Shown one piece after another: positions 52,086-61,003 of a stretch of DNA of 64,000 nucleotides. The position numbers and the translations under genes were made by a program. The notes below the pieces were generated by a model. The model worked only from the letters and a program-made list of their open reading frames with translations. It searched no databases and was not told the DNA's origin. The stretch comes from Corallococcus macrosporus DSM 14697 (GTDB lineage: Bacteria > Myxococcota > Myxococcia > Myxococcales > Myxococcaceae). The stretch's first letter is position 1. Every line of letters begins with the position of its first letter. Where the stretch lies: contig NZ_CP022203.1 of assembly GCF_002305895.1 (NCBI RefSeq), forward strand, positions 846,501-910,500. Direction: 5' to 3'.

Positions 52086-52778
52086 TCAGAAGTTGAGGTG
52101 GATGTCGCCCGCGGGCATGCCGCGGGCCTGGAGCGTGCTCATGACTCCGCGCACCATCTCCTTCTGGCCGCAGAGGAAGGCCACCGCGGTCTGCACGGGG
52201 CCCTCACCCAGGTGCGCCTGCACGTAGCCGGTGAGGCCCTGCCAGCCGCTGACGCCGGGCTGGCTGACGGTGCGCACCACGCGCACGCCGCCGGCCTCCC
52301 ATTCGTGCAGCTCGTCCGCGTAGGCGAAGGCCCCCGGCGTGCGCGCGCCGAAGTACAGCGTCACCAGGCCATAGGCCCCGCGCTCCCGCTGGATGCTGGT
52401 GATGACGGAGCGGATGGCGGAGATGCCGGAGCCGGTGGCGAACAGGAGCACGTCCTGGCCGCGGGCGCGCTCCAGCGGGAAGCCCCGGCCCTCCGGCCGC
52501 GACACGTCGACGTGGGCCCCCCGGGGCAGGTGGATGAGGGCGTCGGGCAGCGGGCTGCCGGCCTTGAGGAGGAACTCCCACTGCGTCCCCGGGCCACCGG
52601 GCGGGGAGGCGATGGCGAACAGGCCCTCTCCCACGCCAGGCAGGCGCAGGTGGACGTACTGGCCGGGGCGCTCGTGGGTGCCCGCCAGGGGCGTCCCCCG
52701 GACCTCGAGTACGAGGTCGGTGAGACCATCGGCGGCGGGAGCGGTGTCGGCGACGGTGGCCGGGTGCCAGTCGGGCAT
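52086..52778 (-). CDS. FAD/NAD(P)-binding oxidoreductase (ferredoxin-reductase-like)
   Basis: 230 residues. An FAD-binding beta-barrel (RPGQYVHLRLPG, the RxYS-type position reading FAIAS) precedes an NAD(P)-binding Rossmann domain with LLFATGSGISAIRS and the C-terminal VAFLCGQKEMV. No [2Fe-2S] domain is attached. It is encoded opposite the propeller gene (16-bp gap) and probably supplies reducing equivalents to an unknown partner. Confidence 0.88.
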   Translation of the reverse strand: MPDWHPATVADTAPAADGLTDLVLEVRGTPLAGTHERPGQYVHLRLPGVGEGLFAIASPPGGPGTQWEFLLKAGSPLPDALIHLPRGAHVDVSRPEGRGFPLERARGQDVLLFATGSGISAIRSVITSIQRERGAYGLVTLYFGARTPGAFAYADELHEWEAGGVRVVRTVSQPGVSGWQGLTGYVQAHLGEGPVQTAVAFLCGQKEMVRGVMSTLQARGMPAGDIHLNF

Positions 52779-52832
52779 GTCGGGGTTTTAACCTACGCGC
52801 CTGTCCCGTGCTGCCCCTGGTAGCCTGGGGGG

Positions 52833-53603
52833 GTGAAGAGTCTGCTCTGGATAATCCTGTTCATGTTGGGCCTCGCCGGCGTGGTGATTCCGCTGACGTA
52901 CCTCTACACGGCGAGCAAGCTGCCGCCGCTGGAGAGCGAATTCGACGTGGAGAAGCAGCTCAAGCACAGCATCGAAGGCGAGCGGATGAGCCTGCGGGCC
53001 GGGCAGATGCAGCGCAACCCGCGCCCCATCACCTTCGTGCGGCCGGACTTCTCCAAGCTGCCCAAGGATCTGGTGGCCCTCTACATCCGCCACATGGACT
53101 GCCCCCGGTACTTCCAGACGCCGCGCGAGGACGGACCCGCGTGGGCCTGGCGCCTCTTCCTGGGCGCCACCCTGGGCACCGCGCCGCCGGGTGACGGCGC
53201 CTGCGAACGCCTCCTGGCCATGCGCATCGCCGCCACGCTGGGCATCGAAGGCACGCGCGAGCGCTCCGTGGCCGCGCACCGCATCCACACCTTCATGCAG
53301 AAGGACCAGCTCATCGCGTACGACCTGGCCATCATCCACTTCGAGCGGGGCGTCGTCGGCGTGGAGGACGCGGCGCTGGCGCTCTTCGGCCGGGAGCTCA
53401 GCGAGCTGGAGCTGGAGGAGCTCGCCGAGCTGCAGTTGGCCCTGCCGCCGTACAGGGACTACTACAGCATCAAGCACTGCAAGAACCCCACGGAGCTGCG
53501 GAAGTACCGCAACCAGATATTGGAGGACCTCGCGGTCTGGCGCCTGGTGGCGAAGGAGCGCGCCCTGGCCGCCATGGAAAAGCCGATGGCCTGCGCGCGC
53601 TGA
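52833..53603 (+). CDS. GT51-like transglycosylase domain protein, degenerate
   Basis: 256 residues with an N-terminal membrane anchor (~5-26). The C-terminal two thirds align with the end of the glycosyltransferase-51 (PBP transglycosylase) domain: FERGVVGVEDAALALFG, then the LSELELEELAELQLALPP and RKYRNQIL sections. The region that should hold the EDxxFxxHxG catalytic Glu reads RHMDCPRYFQTPREDG, so the essential Glu is missing. It might bind lipid II or a PBP. It starts with GTG 52833. Confidence 0.7.
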   Translation: MKSLLWIILFMLGLAGVVIPLTYLYTASKLPPLESEFDVEKQLKHSIEGERMSLRAGQMQRNPRPITFVRPDFSKLPKDLVALYIRHMDCPRYFQTPREDGPAWAWRLFLGATLGTAPPGDGACERLLAMRIAATLGIEGTRERSVAAHRIHTFMQKDQLIAYDLAIIHFERGVVGVEDAALALFGRELSELELEELAELQLALPPYRDYYSIKHCKNPTELRKYRNQILEDLAVWRLVAKERALAAMEKPMACAR

Positions 53604-53611
53604 GGGGGCCG

Positions 53612-55336
53612 CTAGCGAATCATCCCCGCCACGCCCGTCACCTTCTTGAGCAGGTCGATGCGGGCGGGGGCGCTGGTGTCGGCCCGCGCGTCGTCGCGGT
53701 ACTTCGCCAGCAGGTTGCGGGCGGCGTTGGCCTTGGGGGCGTCAATCTTCCCGCTCGTCTCCAGCCGGTCCACCCGCCGCTCCAGCCGGTCGATGCTCTG
53801 GAGGATGTCCTCCAGCGAGGGCGCGGACGCCCTCATGGGCCGGGGCGGCGCCACGCGGGTGTCCCCGGGGGAGGGCCGGGGCCGCGCGGCCTCCGGACGC
53901 GGCGTCTGCGTGGCGCTGGGGAGGAGGGGCGCGGCGACCAGCGGCTGCAACGGCACCTCCTCCACCGGAGCCCGTTCGGCCTCGGCGGGAGCCGGCGCTG
54001 GAGGCGGCGTGGCCGGCGCGGGCGCGACGGACGGCGGCACGAGCGCGGGGGCGTTCGAGCCCCGGATGACGACGGCGGCGGCGCCCGCGAGCAACACGAA
54101 GGCGAAGCCCACGGCGCCCACCAGCGGCAGGTGCTTGCGCAGGGAGCCGCGCACGCCCGCGGCGCGCAGCTCCTGGGACGTCAGCTCCGAGCTCAGCTCC
54201 GGCGGCACCGGCACCGGCGTGGTGGGGCGGCGCGAGTCGGCTTCCGCGGCGGCGGCGGCGGATTTCTCGAAGCCGGGCGCGGGCGCGCTGGGGTTGGAGC
54301 GCGTGGAGGCCCGCAGGGTGCGGCGCAGCTTGTGGAGCTGCTGCCGCAGCGCGTCCGCCGAGTTGGGGCGCGTCTCCGGGTCCTTGGTGAGCATCTGCAG
54401 GATGAAGGCGTCCAGCGCGGGCGGCAAGTCGGAGACGAACTCCGACGGCCGGGGCGGCCGCGCCTCCACGTGCTTCATCAGCAGGTCCACCGGCGAGCTG
54501 CCCACGAAGGGCAGCCGGCCGGTGACGATTTCGAAGGTGACGACGCCCAGGGCGTAGAGGTCCGTCATGGGCCCCACTTCCTGGCCGCGCGCCTGCTCCG
54601 GCGCCATGTACTCCGGCGTGCCCACCACCATGTCCGTGCGCGTCTGCGCCGTGCGGCCGGTGGGGCCCTGGCCCCGCTTGGCGAGCCCGAAGTCCAGCAC
54701 CTTCACGTAGCGCGAGCCGTCCGGCTGCTGCACCAGGAAGATGTTGCTGGGCTTGAGGTCGCGGTGCACCACGCCCGCGCCGTGCGCGGCGGCCAGCGCG
54801 GCCAGCACCTCATCCAGCAGCGCCAGCGCCTCCTGCACCGGCAGCCGGCTCTTCTCCGTCAGCACCGCGTCGAGCGCCTGGCCCTCCAGGTACTCCATGA
54901 CGATGTACTGCCGGCCGTCCGGCACCTGGCCGAAGCCGAAGATGTCGATGATGCCCCGGTGGCGGATGGCGTTGACGGCGCGGGCCTCCGCCAGCAGCCG
55001 CTCCACCTGCTCGGTGGAGTGGGCCAGCTCCGGCCGCAGCACCTTCACCGCCACGCGCTTGCCGATGAGCGGCTGGATGCCTTCGTACACCAGCCCCATG
55101 CCGCCCACGCCGATGCGCGAGCGCAGCTCGTACTCGCCCAGCTTCAGGCCAATGAGCGGGTCCTTGTGCAGGGCCGCGGGCGCGGGGGGCTCCACGGACT
55201 GCACCACGACGTTCGGCTCCTCCGCGCGCGGAGGCACGTCGAACGACGACAGCACCACCGTCCCGTCACGCGGGCACACGGTGGTATCGCCAGGTACGGC
55301 CAGGCCGCAGGTATCGCAGATCAACTCGGAAGCCAT
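53612..55336 (-). CDS. membrane Ser/Thr protein kinase with zinc-ribbon head
   Basis: 574 residues. An N-terminal small zinc-ribbon-like motif (CDTC and CPRDG) precedes a complete kinase domain (~65-330): GVGGMG, VAVKVL, HRDLKPSN, DFG, APE (MAPEQAR). A disordered linker, one membrane helix (~405-427) and a Pro/Ala-rich extracytoplasmic tail with a final helical segment (IDRLERRVDRLE) follow. Such PknB-like kinases are common in myxobacteria. All catalytic residues are present. It ends 8 bp from the facing GT51-like gene. Confidence 0.92.
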   Translation of the reverse strand: MASELICDTCGLAVPGDTTVCPRDGTVVLSSFDVPPRAEEPNVVVQSVEPPAPAALHKDPLIGLKLGEYELRSRIGVGGMGLVYEGIQPLIGKRVAVKVLRPELAHSTEQVERLLAEARAVNAIRHRGIIDIFGFGQVPDGRQYIVMEYLEGQALDAVLTEKSRLPVQEALALLDEVLAALAAAHGAGVVHRDLKPSNIFLVQQPDGSRYVKVLDFGLAKRGQGPTGRTAQTRTDMVVGTPEYMAPEQARGQEVGPMTDLYALGVVTFEIVTGRLPFVGSSPVDLLMKHVEARPPRPSEFVSDLPPALDAFILQMLTKDPETRPNSADALRQQLHKLRRTLRASTRSNPSAPAPGFEKSAAAAAEADSRRPTTPVPVPPELSSELTSQELRAAGVRGSLRKHLPLVGAVGFAFVLLAGAAAVVIRGSNAPALVPPSVAPAPATPPPAPAPAEAERAPVEEVPLQPLVAAPLLPSATQTPRPEAARPRPSPGDTRVAPPRPMRASAPSLEDILQSIDRLERRVDRLETSGKIDAPKANAARNLLAKYRDDARADTSAPARIDLLKKVTGVAGMIR

Positions 55337-55468
55337 CTCAAACCGGGAAGCAGCGTAGCAGGAGGACCCGGGTGGGGCGATGTGCTCCGGCTCCGAGTGC
55401 CCGGCGGGCGGTCAGGCGCAGCACGCAAGCGCCCCCCGGCCGGGCCCCTCAACGTCGGGCACAGGACG

Positions 55469-57130
55469 CTAGGGAGGGGTGGAGACGCAGTCGATGTGGG
55501 GCGCTTGCTCGCCCGGGGCTCCTAACTGCCCGGGGCCCTCGCCGCCCGGGCCGCCCAGCCCCAGCTCGAAGGCGACGCCCCCTTCGGTGAAGACGACGCC
55601 CGAGTTGGGGCCGCACCACACGCCCACCGAGGGCCCGCCGCCCCCTCCGCCGCCGCTGCCGCCCGGGCCGCCGTGGCCGCCTGGGCCGCCTGGGCCGCCC
55701 CAGCCGCCATAGGTCCGGTAGCGCGTGTTGCCCTCGGTCGCCTCGACGCGCCCGCCAACGCCGCTCGCGCCCCCTTCGCCTCCCGCTCCGCCGGGGCCAC
55801 CCGCGCCGCCCTCACCGCCCGCGCCGCCGCCGAGCGTCCGCATCACGCTGCCTTCCTCCACGGCCGCCTGGGAGCCGACGAGCAGCAGCGAGATGGAGGC
55901 GCCGCCGCCGCCGCCGCCCTGGCCACCCTCACCCCCACACCCGCCGCCGCCGCCCGCGCCGCTGCCGCCACCGCTGGCGACGCTCAGCTCGGGGTCGACG
56001 CAGGTCCCGCCCGAGCCACCGCCACCGCCGCCGAAGCCCGAGGTCCCGGCGCCGCCCGGCTCGCCGGACTGGTCCGCGGCCCACGTCTCGCCGCCCACCT
56101 GGCCACGTCCGGAGCCACCGGGGCCCGCCTCGCCAGGACCGCCGTCCGCGCCTGTCAGTCCAGGGCTGCCCGGCTCCGGGTGGCAGACGCACTCACGCAT
56201 GCCGCCCACGTCCAGGCAGTCGGTGTATCCCGACGAAGGTCCGCCCGCGCCGCCCGCGCCGCCCGCGCCGTCGGGGCCACCCGCGCCGCCATCCCGGCCG
56301 GTGGTGCCCGCCGCGCCGCCCAGCATGCCCATTCCGCCAAGGGGCTCGCTCCCGTCCGGACAGGTGATGGGACCGGGTTGTCCGCCCCGGCCGATGTTGG
56401 AGTTCTCGACGCCGCCGTCCTGTCCCGCCCCTCCGGCGGGCCCCGCCAGGCCGGTGTCGCCCGGCAGCCCCGCGCTGCCCTGGCCCCCGCGCCCCGCGGC
56501 CAGGGTGACGTGGCGCAGGCGCACGCCGGAGGAGTCCACCATGCGCACGGCGATGGAGGGCTCGCCCGGCCCGGTCGCGGTGGCGGCGTGGACCTGCACG
56601 TACTCCAGCACCACGCCCGCGTCCCGGAGGCCGCGCACCGTCAACCCCGGGGTGCCGGCATCCAGCAGGGCCAGGCGGTCCGCGGAGCGGCGCCAGCCTC
56701 CGCCGCGGCCGGCGTAGCCACCATGCAGCGACACGGGGACGTCCAGCACCAGGTCCGCCTCGTCATACGCGCCGCCCGCGAGGAAGAGGTGGCCGGGGCC
56801 GCCGTCCAGCGCGCGCGCCATCTCCAGCGCGCGGCCCACGGTGCGCAGCGGCGCCTGCCGCGTGCCCGTGCCCGCGTCGTCATCGCCATCCACCGGGTCG
56901 ATGAAGAGGCCCGCGTCCGCCTGGCCATCCACGCCGTCACAGTCGGTGTCGGTGAAGGCGTCGTCGGGGAGGTCCACGCCAGGGACGGGCGTGCAGGCGG
57001 CGACGTTGGGCTCGCAGCGTCCCTCGTCGCTGCAACGCTGCCGCGCGCCGTCGAAGTCGTAGCACGCCCCCGCGGCCAGCGCGGCCACGAGCGAGGTGCC
57101 CATGGCGCCGGCCATCCTGGTCTTCCGCAT
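55469..57130 (-). CDS. glycine-rich lipoprotein with Asp/Cys-containing head and DUF1565-like strand
   Basis: 553 residues. ATG 57130 follows GAGGAG. The lipobox AAGAC precedes a ~190-residue folded part (FIDPVDGDDDAGTGTRQAPL resembles the DUF1565/parallel beta-helix entry). Then ~330 residues of Gly-rich sequence with GGxGG and GxGG patterns (up to runs of Gly), interrupted by Cys. It recalls mycobacterial PGRS or insect glycine-rich structure by composition only. It is probably an outer-surface polymer-like lipoprotein. It is encoded 14 bp downstream of the next gene. Confidence 0.82.
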   Translation of the reverse strand: MRKTRMAGAMGTSLVAALAAGACYDFDGARQRCSDEGRCEPNVAACTPVPGVDLPDDAFTDTDCDGVDGQADAGLFIDPVDGDDDAGTGTRQAPLRTVGRALEMARALDGGPGHLFLAGGAYDEADLVLDVPVSLHGGYAGRGGGWRRSADRLALLDAGTPGLTVRGLRDAGVVLEYVQVHAATATGPGEPSIAVRMVDSSGVRLRHVTLAAGRGGQGSAGLPGDTGLAGPAGGAGQDGGVENSNIGRGGQPGPITCPDGSEPLGGMGMLGGAAGTTGRDGGAGGPDGAGGAGGAGGPSSGYTDCLDVGGMRECVCHPEPGSPGLTGADGGPGEAGPGGSGRGQVGGETWAADQSGEPGGAGTSGFGGGGGGSGGTCVDPELSVASGGGSGAGGGGGCGGEGGQGGGGGGASISLLLVGSQAAVEEGSVMRTLGGGAGGEGGAGGPGGAGGEGGASGVGGRVEATEGNTRYRTYGGWGGPGGPGGHGGPGGSGGGGGGGPSVGVWCGPNSGVVFTEGGVAFELGLGGPGGEGPGQLGAPGEQAPHIDCVSTPP

Positions 57131-57144
57131 GACTCTCCTCGAGT

Positions 57145-58068
57145 TCAAGGCAACGTCCCGGACAGGCCCACCATGCCTCCACCGGGGACCACGGCGGCGG
57201 AGGGCTGCACCTTCAAGGCGGGCTCACCGGGCAGCAGGAACATCACCGCGCCCGCCACGAGCCCCGCGGCGCCCAGGCCAAAGGCCACCCGGCTCAGCGT
57301 CTGCGCCCGGCGGCCGGACGACGCGAGCGCGTCGCCATTGGCCAGCGGCGCGCCCGGCGTGCCGTCCTTGTCCAACTGGCCGTACTTGTCGCCCGCCTGC
57401 AGGTAGAAGACGGTGCCCACGCCCACCAGCGCCGCGCCGCCCGCGGCCGGCAGCCAGGACCAGCGGCGCAGCGGGCGGATGACCTCCGGCTCCGGCTCCG
57501 GTTCAGGGGCCAGAGGCTCCGCCTCCACCGCGGCCACGGGGGGCGGGGGCGGGGGCGGCTCGGCCTGGGGCGGCGCCGGAGGGGGACCGCGCAGGGCCGT
57601 CCGCGCCACGGACACCACCGCGTCCACGGACTGGGTGAGCGCGTCGAGGAGCTGCTCCTCGCGCACGCCGGGGATGAGGTGCTCGGTGACGAGCGCGCCG
57701 TCATTGGACGTGTAGATGCGCGCGCCCGTGCGGTAGCCGCTGAGGAGCTGGCCCAGCTCCGTCACCAGCACGAGCTCCGTCTTCCCCGCGGCGCCCAGCG
57801 AGCGGATGCAGGCGGCCTCCGTGCGGTTGCAGCGCAGCAGCGCGCGGCGCCTGGCCGCGGTCAGCCTGCGGGTGATGCCCTCGATTCGGACCACCACCAG
57901 CCCGCGGGCCCGGAGCTGCTCGGCCACGTGCTCCTGGGCGAACTCGACGACGTGGGAGGGCGCCCCCGCCGCGTCAGGCGGCGCGACCAGGACGGAGAGG
58001 GGCGGCGGGGGGGCCGCGGCGGGCGCCTGGGAGGCCAGGGTGAGCGCGGCGAGGAGGGAGATCCACAC
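57145..58068 (-). CDS. secreted/membrane protein preceding the glycine-rich lipoprotein
   Basis: 307 residues. GTG 58068 begins a signal peptide (VWISLLAALTLASQAPAAA). An N-terminal domain (~25-150) of unknown family is followed by a Pro-rich linker and one or two C-terminal membrane helices (WLPAAGGAALVGVGTVFYL; VAFGLGAAGLVAGAVMFLL). The upstream frame is open but has no signal peptide. It is likely in one operon with the Gly-rich lipoprotein and could help export or anchor it. Confidence 0.75.
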   Translation of the reverse strand: MWISLLAALTLASQAPAAAPPPPLSVLVAPPDAAGAPSHVVEFAQEHVAEQLRARGLVVVRIEGITRRLTAARRRALLRCNRTEAACIRSLGAAGKTELVLVTELGQLLSGYRTGARIYTSNDGALVTEHLIPGVREEQLLDALTQSVDAVVSVARTALRGPPPAPPQAEPPPPPPPVAAVEAEPLAPEPEPEPEVIRPLRRWSWLPAAGGAALVGVGTVFYLQAGDKYGQLDKDGTPGAPLANGDALASSGRRAQTLSRVAFGLGAAGLVAGAVMFLLPGEPALKVQPSAAVVPGGGMVGLSGTLP

Positions 58069-58190
58069 CCAATCACTTTCCCCCCGACCGGACCTCCTCG
58101 CAAGGTCGGGAATCACCGCCCGTGCTTCGGGTGAAACCCACCGGGGCGGAGCGCGCGGGGTCGGAGGCCACACCTGGCCCGGTGGGACCT

Positions 58191-58237
58191 CCTGGCGAGG
58201 CCAGGCAGCACCGCGCGTGGTGGGAGGCCGCCCCACC
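58191..58237. terminator. two adjacent GC hairpins after cpaF
   Basis: CCTGGC-GAG-GCCAGG (58191-58205) and GGTGGG-N7-CCCACC (58219-58237). They lie between the cpaF stop and the divergent start codon upstream of the next operon. They may terminate cpaF or act as operators; no T-run. Confidence 0.3.
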
Positions 58238-58278
58238 GGTCCGGGGTCGTCTCCGACGCGCCGGGCCGGAGCGTGGCG

Positions 58279-60078
58279 TCAGCGCCGGGGCCGCTCCGAC
58301 GGCGCCGGCCGAATCTGCGTCTTCTCCGAGCCGCCGCTGGCGTTCTGCCCGCCGCCGGTGTCCTCGTCCTCGTCGTCCAGGGCGGGCGAGGGGCGGGACG
58401 GCGGCGGCCGGCGAGCGCCCAGGGCGGGGCGCGCGCCGGTGGCCACGTTGGGCGCGGGCGCCCGCGCGGGCGGGGTGAAGGGCGGCGGCCGGCGCGGGGG
58501 CACCGTGCGGGGGCCGTCGTCCTCTGCGAGCAGGTCCTCGGAGACCTCGACCTTGGCCTCCGGGATGGCGGTGCGCGTCTCCTCGGGGGCGTCCGCGAAG
58601 GGGTTGCGCGTGGGCGGCGGCGTCGCGTCGTCGTCCAGGGCGGGCGGCGGGCGCGGCGGCGTGGCGGCGGGCCGGGCCACGGGCGTGACGGGCTTCACGG
58701 CCGGAGGCGGCTCCGCGGGCCGGGCACGGGCCATGGGCGGCGGGGTGGGGTGGCTCGCGGGCACCTGCACCTGCACGGCCGGCGCGGGGGGCGGCGGCGG
58801 GGCGGCGGCGGCCTTGCTGGCCTTGGCGTCGCGGGCCTCCTGCTTGAGGCGCTGCTCGAAGGCGGCCCACTCCTGCTTGAAGTGGGCGGGGTCGGGCGTG
58901 CCGGACTCGCGGTGCTTCAGCGACGGGGCCCAGCGCACCGAGTACGCCTCGCCCGCGTGGAAGGTGGGCGGCGGCGGCAGGCCGTAGGTGGCCGGGTCGA
59001 AGAAGGACTCGTCCAGGTCATGGAAGCCGTACGCGCGGGCCTTGCTGACGAAGTTGGGGATGATGCCGGTGGGCGCGTGGTAGCCCAGGATGTGGTCGTC
59101 CTCGTCCTTGGTGACGGGCGTGAAGACGAAGATGTCCTGGGTGCGGTAGTCGCCCTTCTCGTTGAGGGGCAGCACCTCCGACAGGGCAATCGTCTTGCGG
59201 CTGCCGTCGTGGAGGCGCTCGCAGCAGATGATGAAGTTGATGGCGCTGGCCACCTGGGCGCGCACGGCCACCATGGGCAGCTCCACGCCGGACATGAGGC
59301 ACAGCGACTCGATGCGGCGCAGCGTGTCCGTGGGCGTGTTGGCGTGCGTGGTGGCCAGCGAGCCGCCGTGGCCGGTGTTCATGGCCTGCATCAGGTGGAA
59401 GGCCTCGCCGCCGCGCACCTCACCGACGACGATGCGGTCGGGGCGCAGACGCAGCGCGGAGTGGAGCAGGTCGCCCATGTCCACCGCGCCCTTGCCGAAC
59501 TTGTCGGCCGGCCGGCTCTCGAAGGGGACGACGTGGGACTGGTTGAGCTGGAGCTCGGCCGAGTCCTCGATGGTGAGGATGCGCTCCTCGTCCGGGATGA
59601 GCGACGACACGATGTTGAGCAGCGTCGTCTTGCCGGAGCCCGTGCCGCCGGCCACCAGCATGTTGAGCTTGGTGGCGATGCCCGCCTCGATGAGGCGCGC
59701 CATCTGCGGGGTGAGCGAGCCGAACTTCATCAAGGACTGGACCGTCAGCTTCTCCTTGAAGAACTTGCGGATGGAGATGGTGGTGCCCTTGCGCGCGATG
59801 GGCGGAATCACCACGTGGATACGGCTGCCATCCGGGAGGCGCGCGTCCAGGCGGGGGCGCTCCTCGTTGAGCATGCGGCCGACGAACTGCGCCATGTTGC
59901 GCGCGGCGCCCAGCAGGCCTTCGTCGGTGAACGATGCGTCCACTTTCGTGAGCCGGCCCTTGCGCTCAATCCAGATGTCGGTCGGGCCGTTGATCATGAT
60001 TTCCGACACGGCCTCGTCATCCATGTAGGGCAGGACGGGCTTGAGGAACGCGCGGAGTGACTCGGTGTACATCGTCAT
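58279..60078 (-). CDS. cpaF: CpaF/TadA type IV secretion ATPase with Pro-rich tail
   Basis: 599 residues. An N-terminal domain (~1-60, with YMDDEAVSEIMING) leads into a hexameric secretion ATPase with Walker A GGTGSGKTTLL, Walker B-like VVGEVRGGEAF, and a His box (THANTPTDTLRR). CpaF/TadA powers assembly of Tad pili. The C-terminal ~150 residues are an unusual low-complexity Pro/Ala/Arg-rich extension (including PPPPP) absent from most CpaF. ATG 60078 has only a weak ribosome site. Tad minor-pilin-type genes lie 18 kb away at 36.5-40.6 kb; no other Tad genes are next to it. Confidence 0.92.
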   Translation of the reverse strand: MTMYTESLRAFLKPVLPYMDDEAVSEIMINGPTDIWIERKGRLTKVDASFTDEGLLGAARNMAQFVGRMLNEERPRLDARLPDGSRIHVVIPPIARKGTTISIRKFFKEKLTVQSLMKFGSLTPQMARLIEAGIATKLNMLVAGGTGSGKTTLLNIVSSLIPDEERILTIEDSAELQLNQSHVVPFESRPADKFGKGAVDMGDLLHSALRLRPDRIVVGEVRGGEAFHLMQAMNTGHGGSLATTHANTPTDTLRRIESLCLMSGVELPMVAVRAQVASAINFIICCERLHDGSRKTIALSEVLPLNEKGDYRTQDIFVFTPVTKDEDDHILGYHAPTGIIPNFVSKARAYGFHDLDESFFDPATYGLPPPPTFHAGEAYSVRWAPSLKHRESGTPDPAHFKQEWAAFEQRLKQEARDAKASKAAAAPPPPPAPAVQVQVPASHPTPPPMARARPAEPPPAVKPVTPVARPAATPPRPPPALDDDATPPPTRNPFADAPEETRTAIPEAKVEVSEDLLAEDDGPRTVPPRRPPPFTPPARAPAPNVATGARPALGARRPPPSRPSPALDDEDEDTGGGQNASGGSEKTQIRPAPSERPRR

Positions 60079-60226
60079 GGCGCCACCCAGGCTAGCGCGC
60101 TCTGGCCCCAGGGCCCAAGAACCGGCCTTGCCTGCTCGGCTGGTTTCTGGGGCAGGGGCCGCCCATGGGCCGTTTCCCGCGCGGACGCGTGGAAAGCAGT
60201 GGGCGCTCCCTGGGGCCGGTGTTTCA

Positions 60227-60934
60227 ATGCCGCCGCCACTGGACAGGGAGGCGTGTGTGCTCGCGGATGGGCTGCCGGAGGACTGGAAGCAGGCGCTGCG
60301 CGCGGCGCTGGCGTCACCGTCGTTCCAGGCGCTGGAGCGCTTCGTCGAGGCGGAGCGGCGGGAGGCCACCGTCTACCCGTCGGAGGAGGACCTCTTCTCC
60401 GCCTTCCGCCTCACGCCCTACCCGGACGTGCGGGTGCTGCTGCTGGGGCAGGACCCCTATCACGGCCCGGGACAGGCGCATGGCCTGGCCTTCTCGGTGC
60501 AGCCCGGGGTGGCGCCGCCGCCCTCGCTGGTGAACATCTTCAAGGAGCTGGAGAGCGACGTGGGCGTGCCCCGCCCGAAGGACGGCTCGCTGATTCCGTG
60601 GGCCCGGCAGGGCGTGCTGTTGCTCAACGCGGTGCTGACGGTGCGGCAGGCGAAGCCCAACAGCCACGCGGGCCACGGCTGGGAGGACTTCACGGACGCC
60701 GTCATCCGCGCGGTGAGCGCCAAGGATGACGCGGTGGTGTTCCTGCTGTGGGGCCGCTACGCGCAGAAGAAGAAGAAGCTCATCGATGCGAAGCGGCACG
60801 TCGTCATCGAGGGCACACACCCCTCGCCGCTGTCGGCCAGCAACGGCTTCTTCGGCAGCCGTCCCTTCAGCGCGGTGAACGAGGCGCTGGAGGCCCACGG
60901 ACGCCCGCCGATCGACTGGCGCCTGTCCGGCTGA
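60227..60934 (+). CDS. ung: uracil-DNA glycosylase
   Basis: 235 residues, typical length (E. coli Ung 229). Family 1 motifs: the catalytic water-activating loop GQDPYHGPGQAHGLAFSV, GVLLLNAVLTVR and HPSPLSA. It removes uracil from DNA in base excision repair. The upstream frame is open; ATG 60227 places the start as in the family. It is divergent from cpaF. Confidence 0.97.
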   Translation: MPPPLDREACVLADGLPEDWKQALRAALASPSFQALERFVEAERREATVYPSEEDLFSAFRLTPYPDVRVLLLGQDPYHGPGQAHGLAFSVQPGVAPPPSLVNIFKELESDVGVPRPKDGSLIPWARQGVLLLNAVLTVRQAKPNSHAGHGWEDFTDAVIRAVSAKDDAVVFLLWGRYAQKKKKLIDAKRHVVIEGTHPSPLSASNGFFGSRPFSAVNEALEAHGRPPIDWRLSG

Positions 60935-61003
60935 GCAGGGAGCGGGCCCGGGCGCGACTCGGACCGGACACGTCGGGGGCGCGTTGATACGCTGCGGCGC
61001 GCC

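Noticed and set aside
55673-57406. A 577-residue plus-strand Ala/Arg/Pro-rich frame over the glycine-rich lipoprotein
   Set aside because: Antisense of GGxGG-coding DNA yields Ala/Pro/Arg runs. The minus-strand gene has a good ribosome site and lipobox.
58273-60060. A 595-residue plus-strand frame over cpaF
   Set aside because: Antisense shadow of a canonical ATPase with Walker motifs; no start region or domain.
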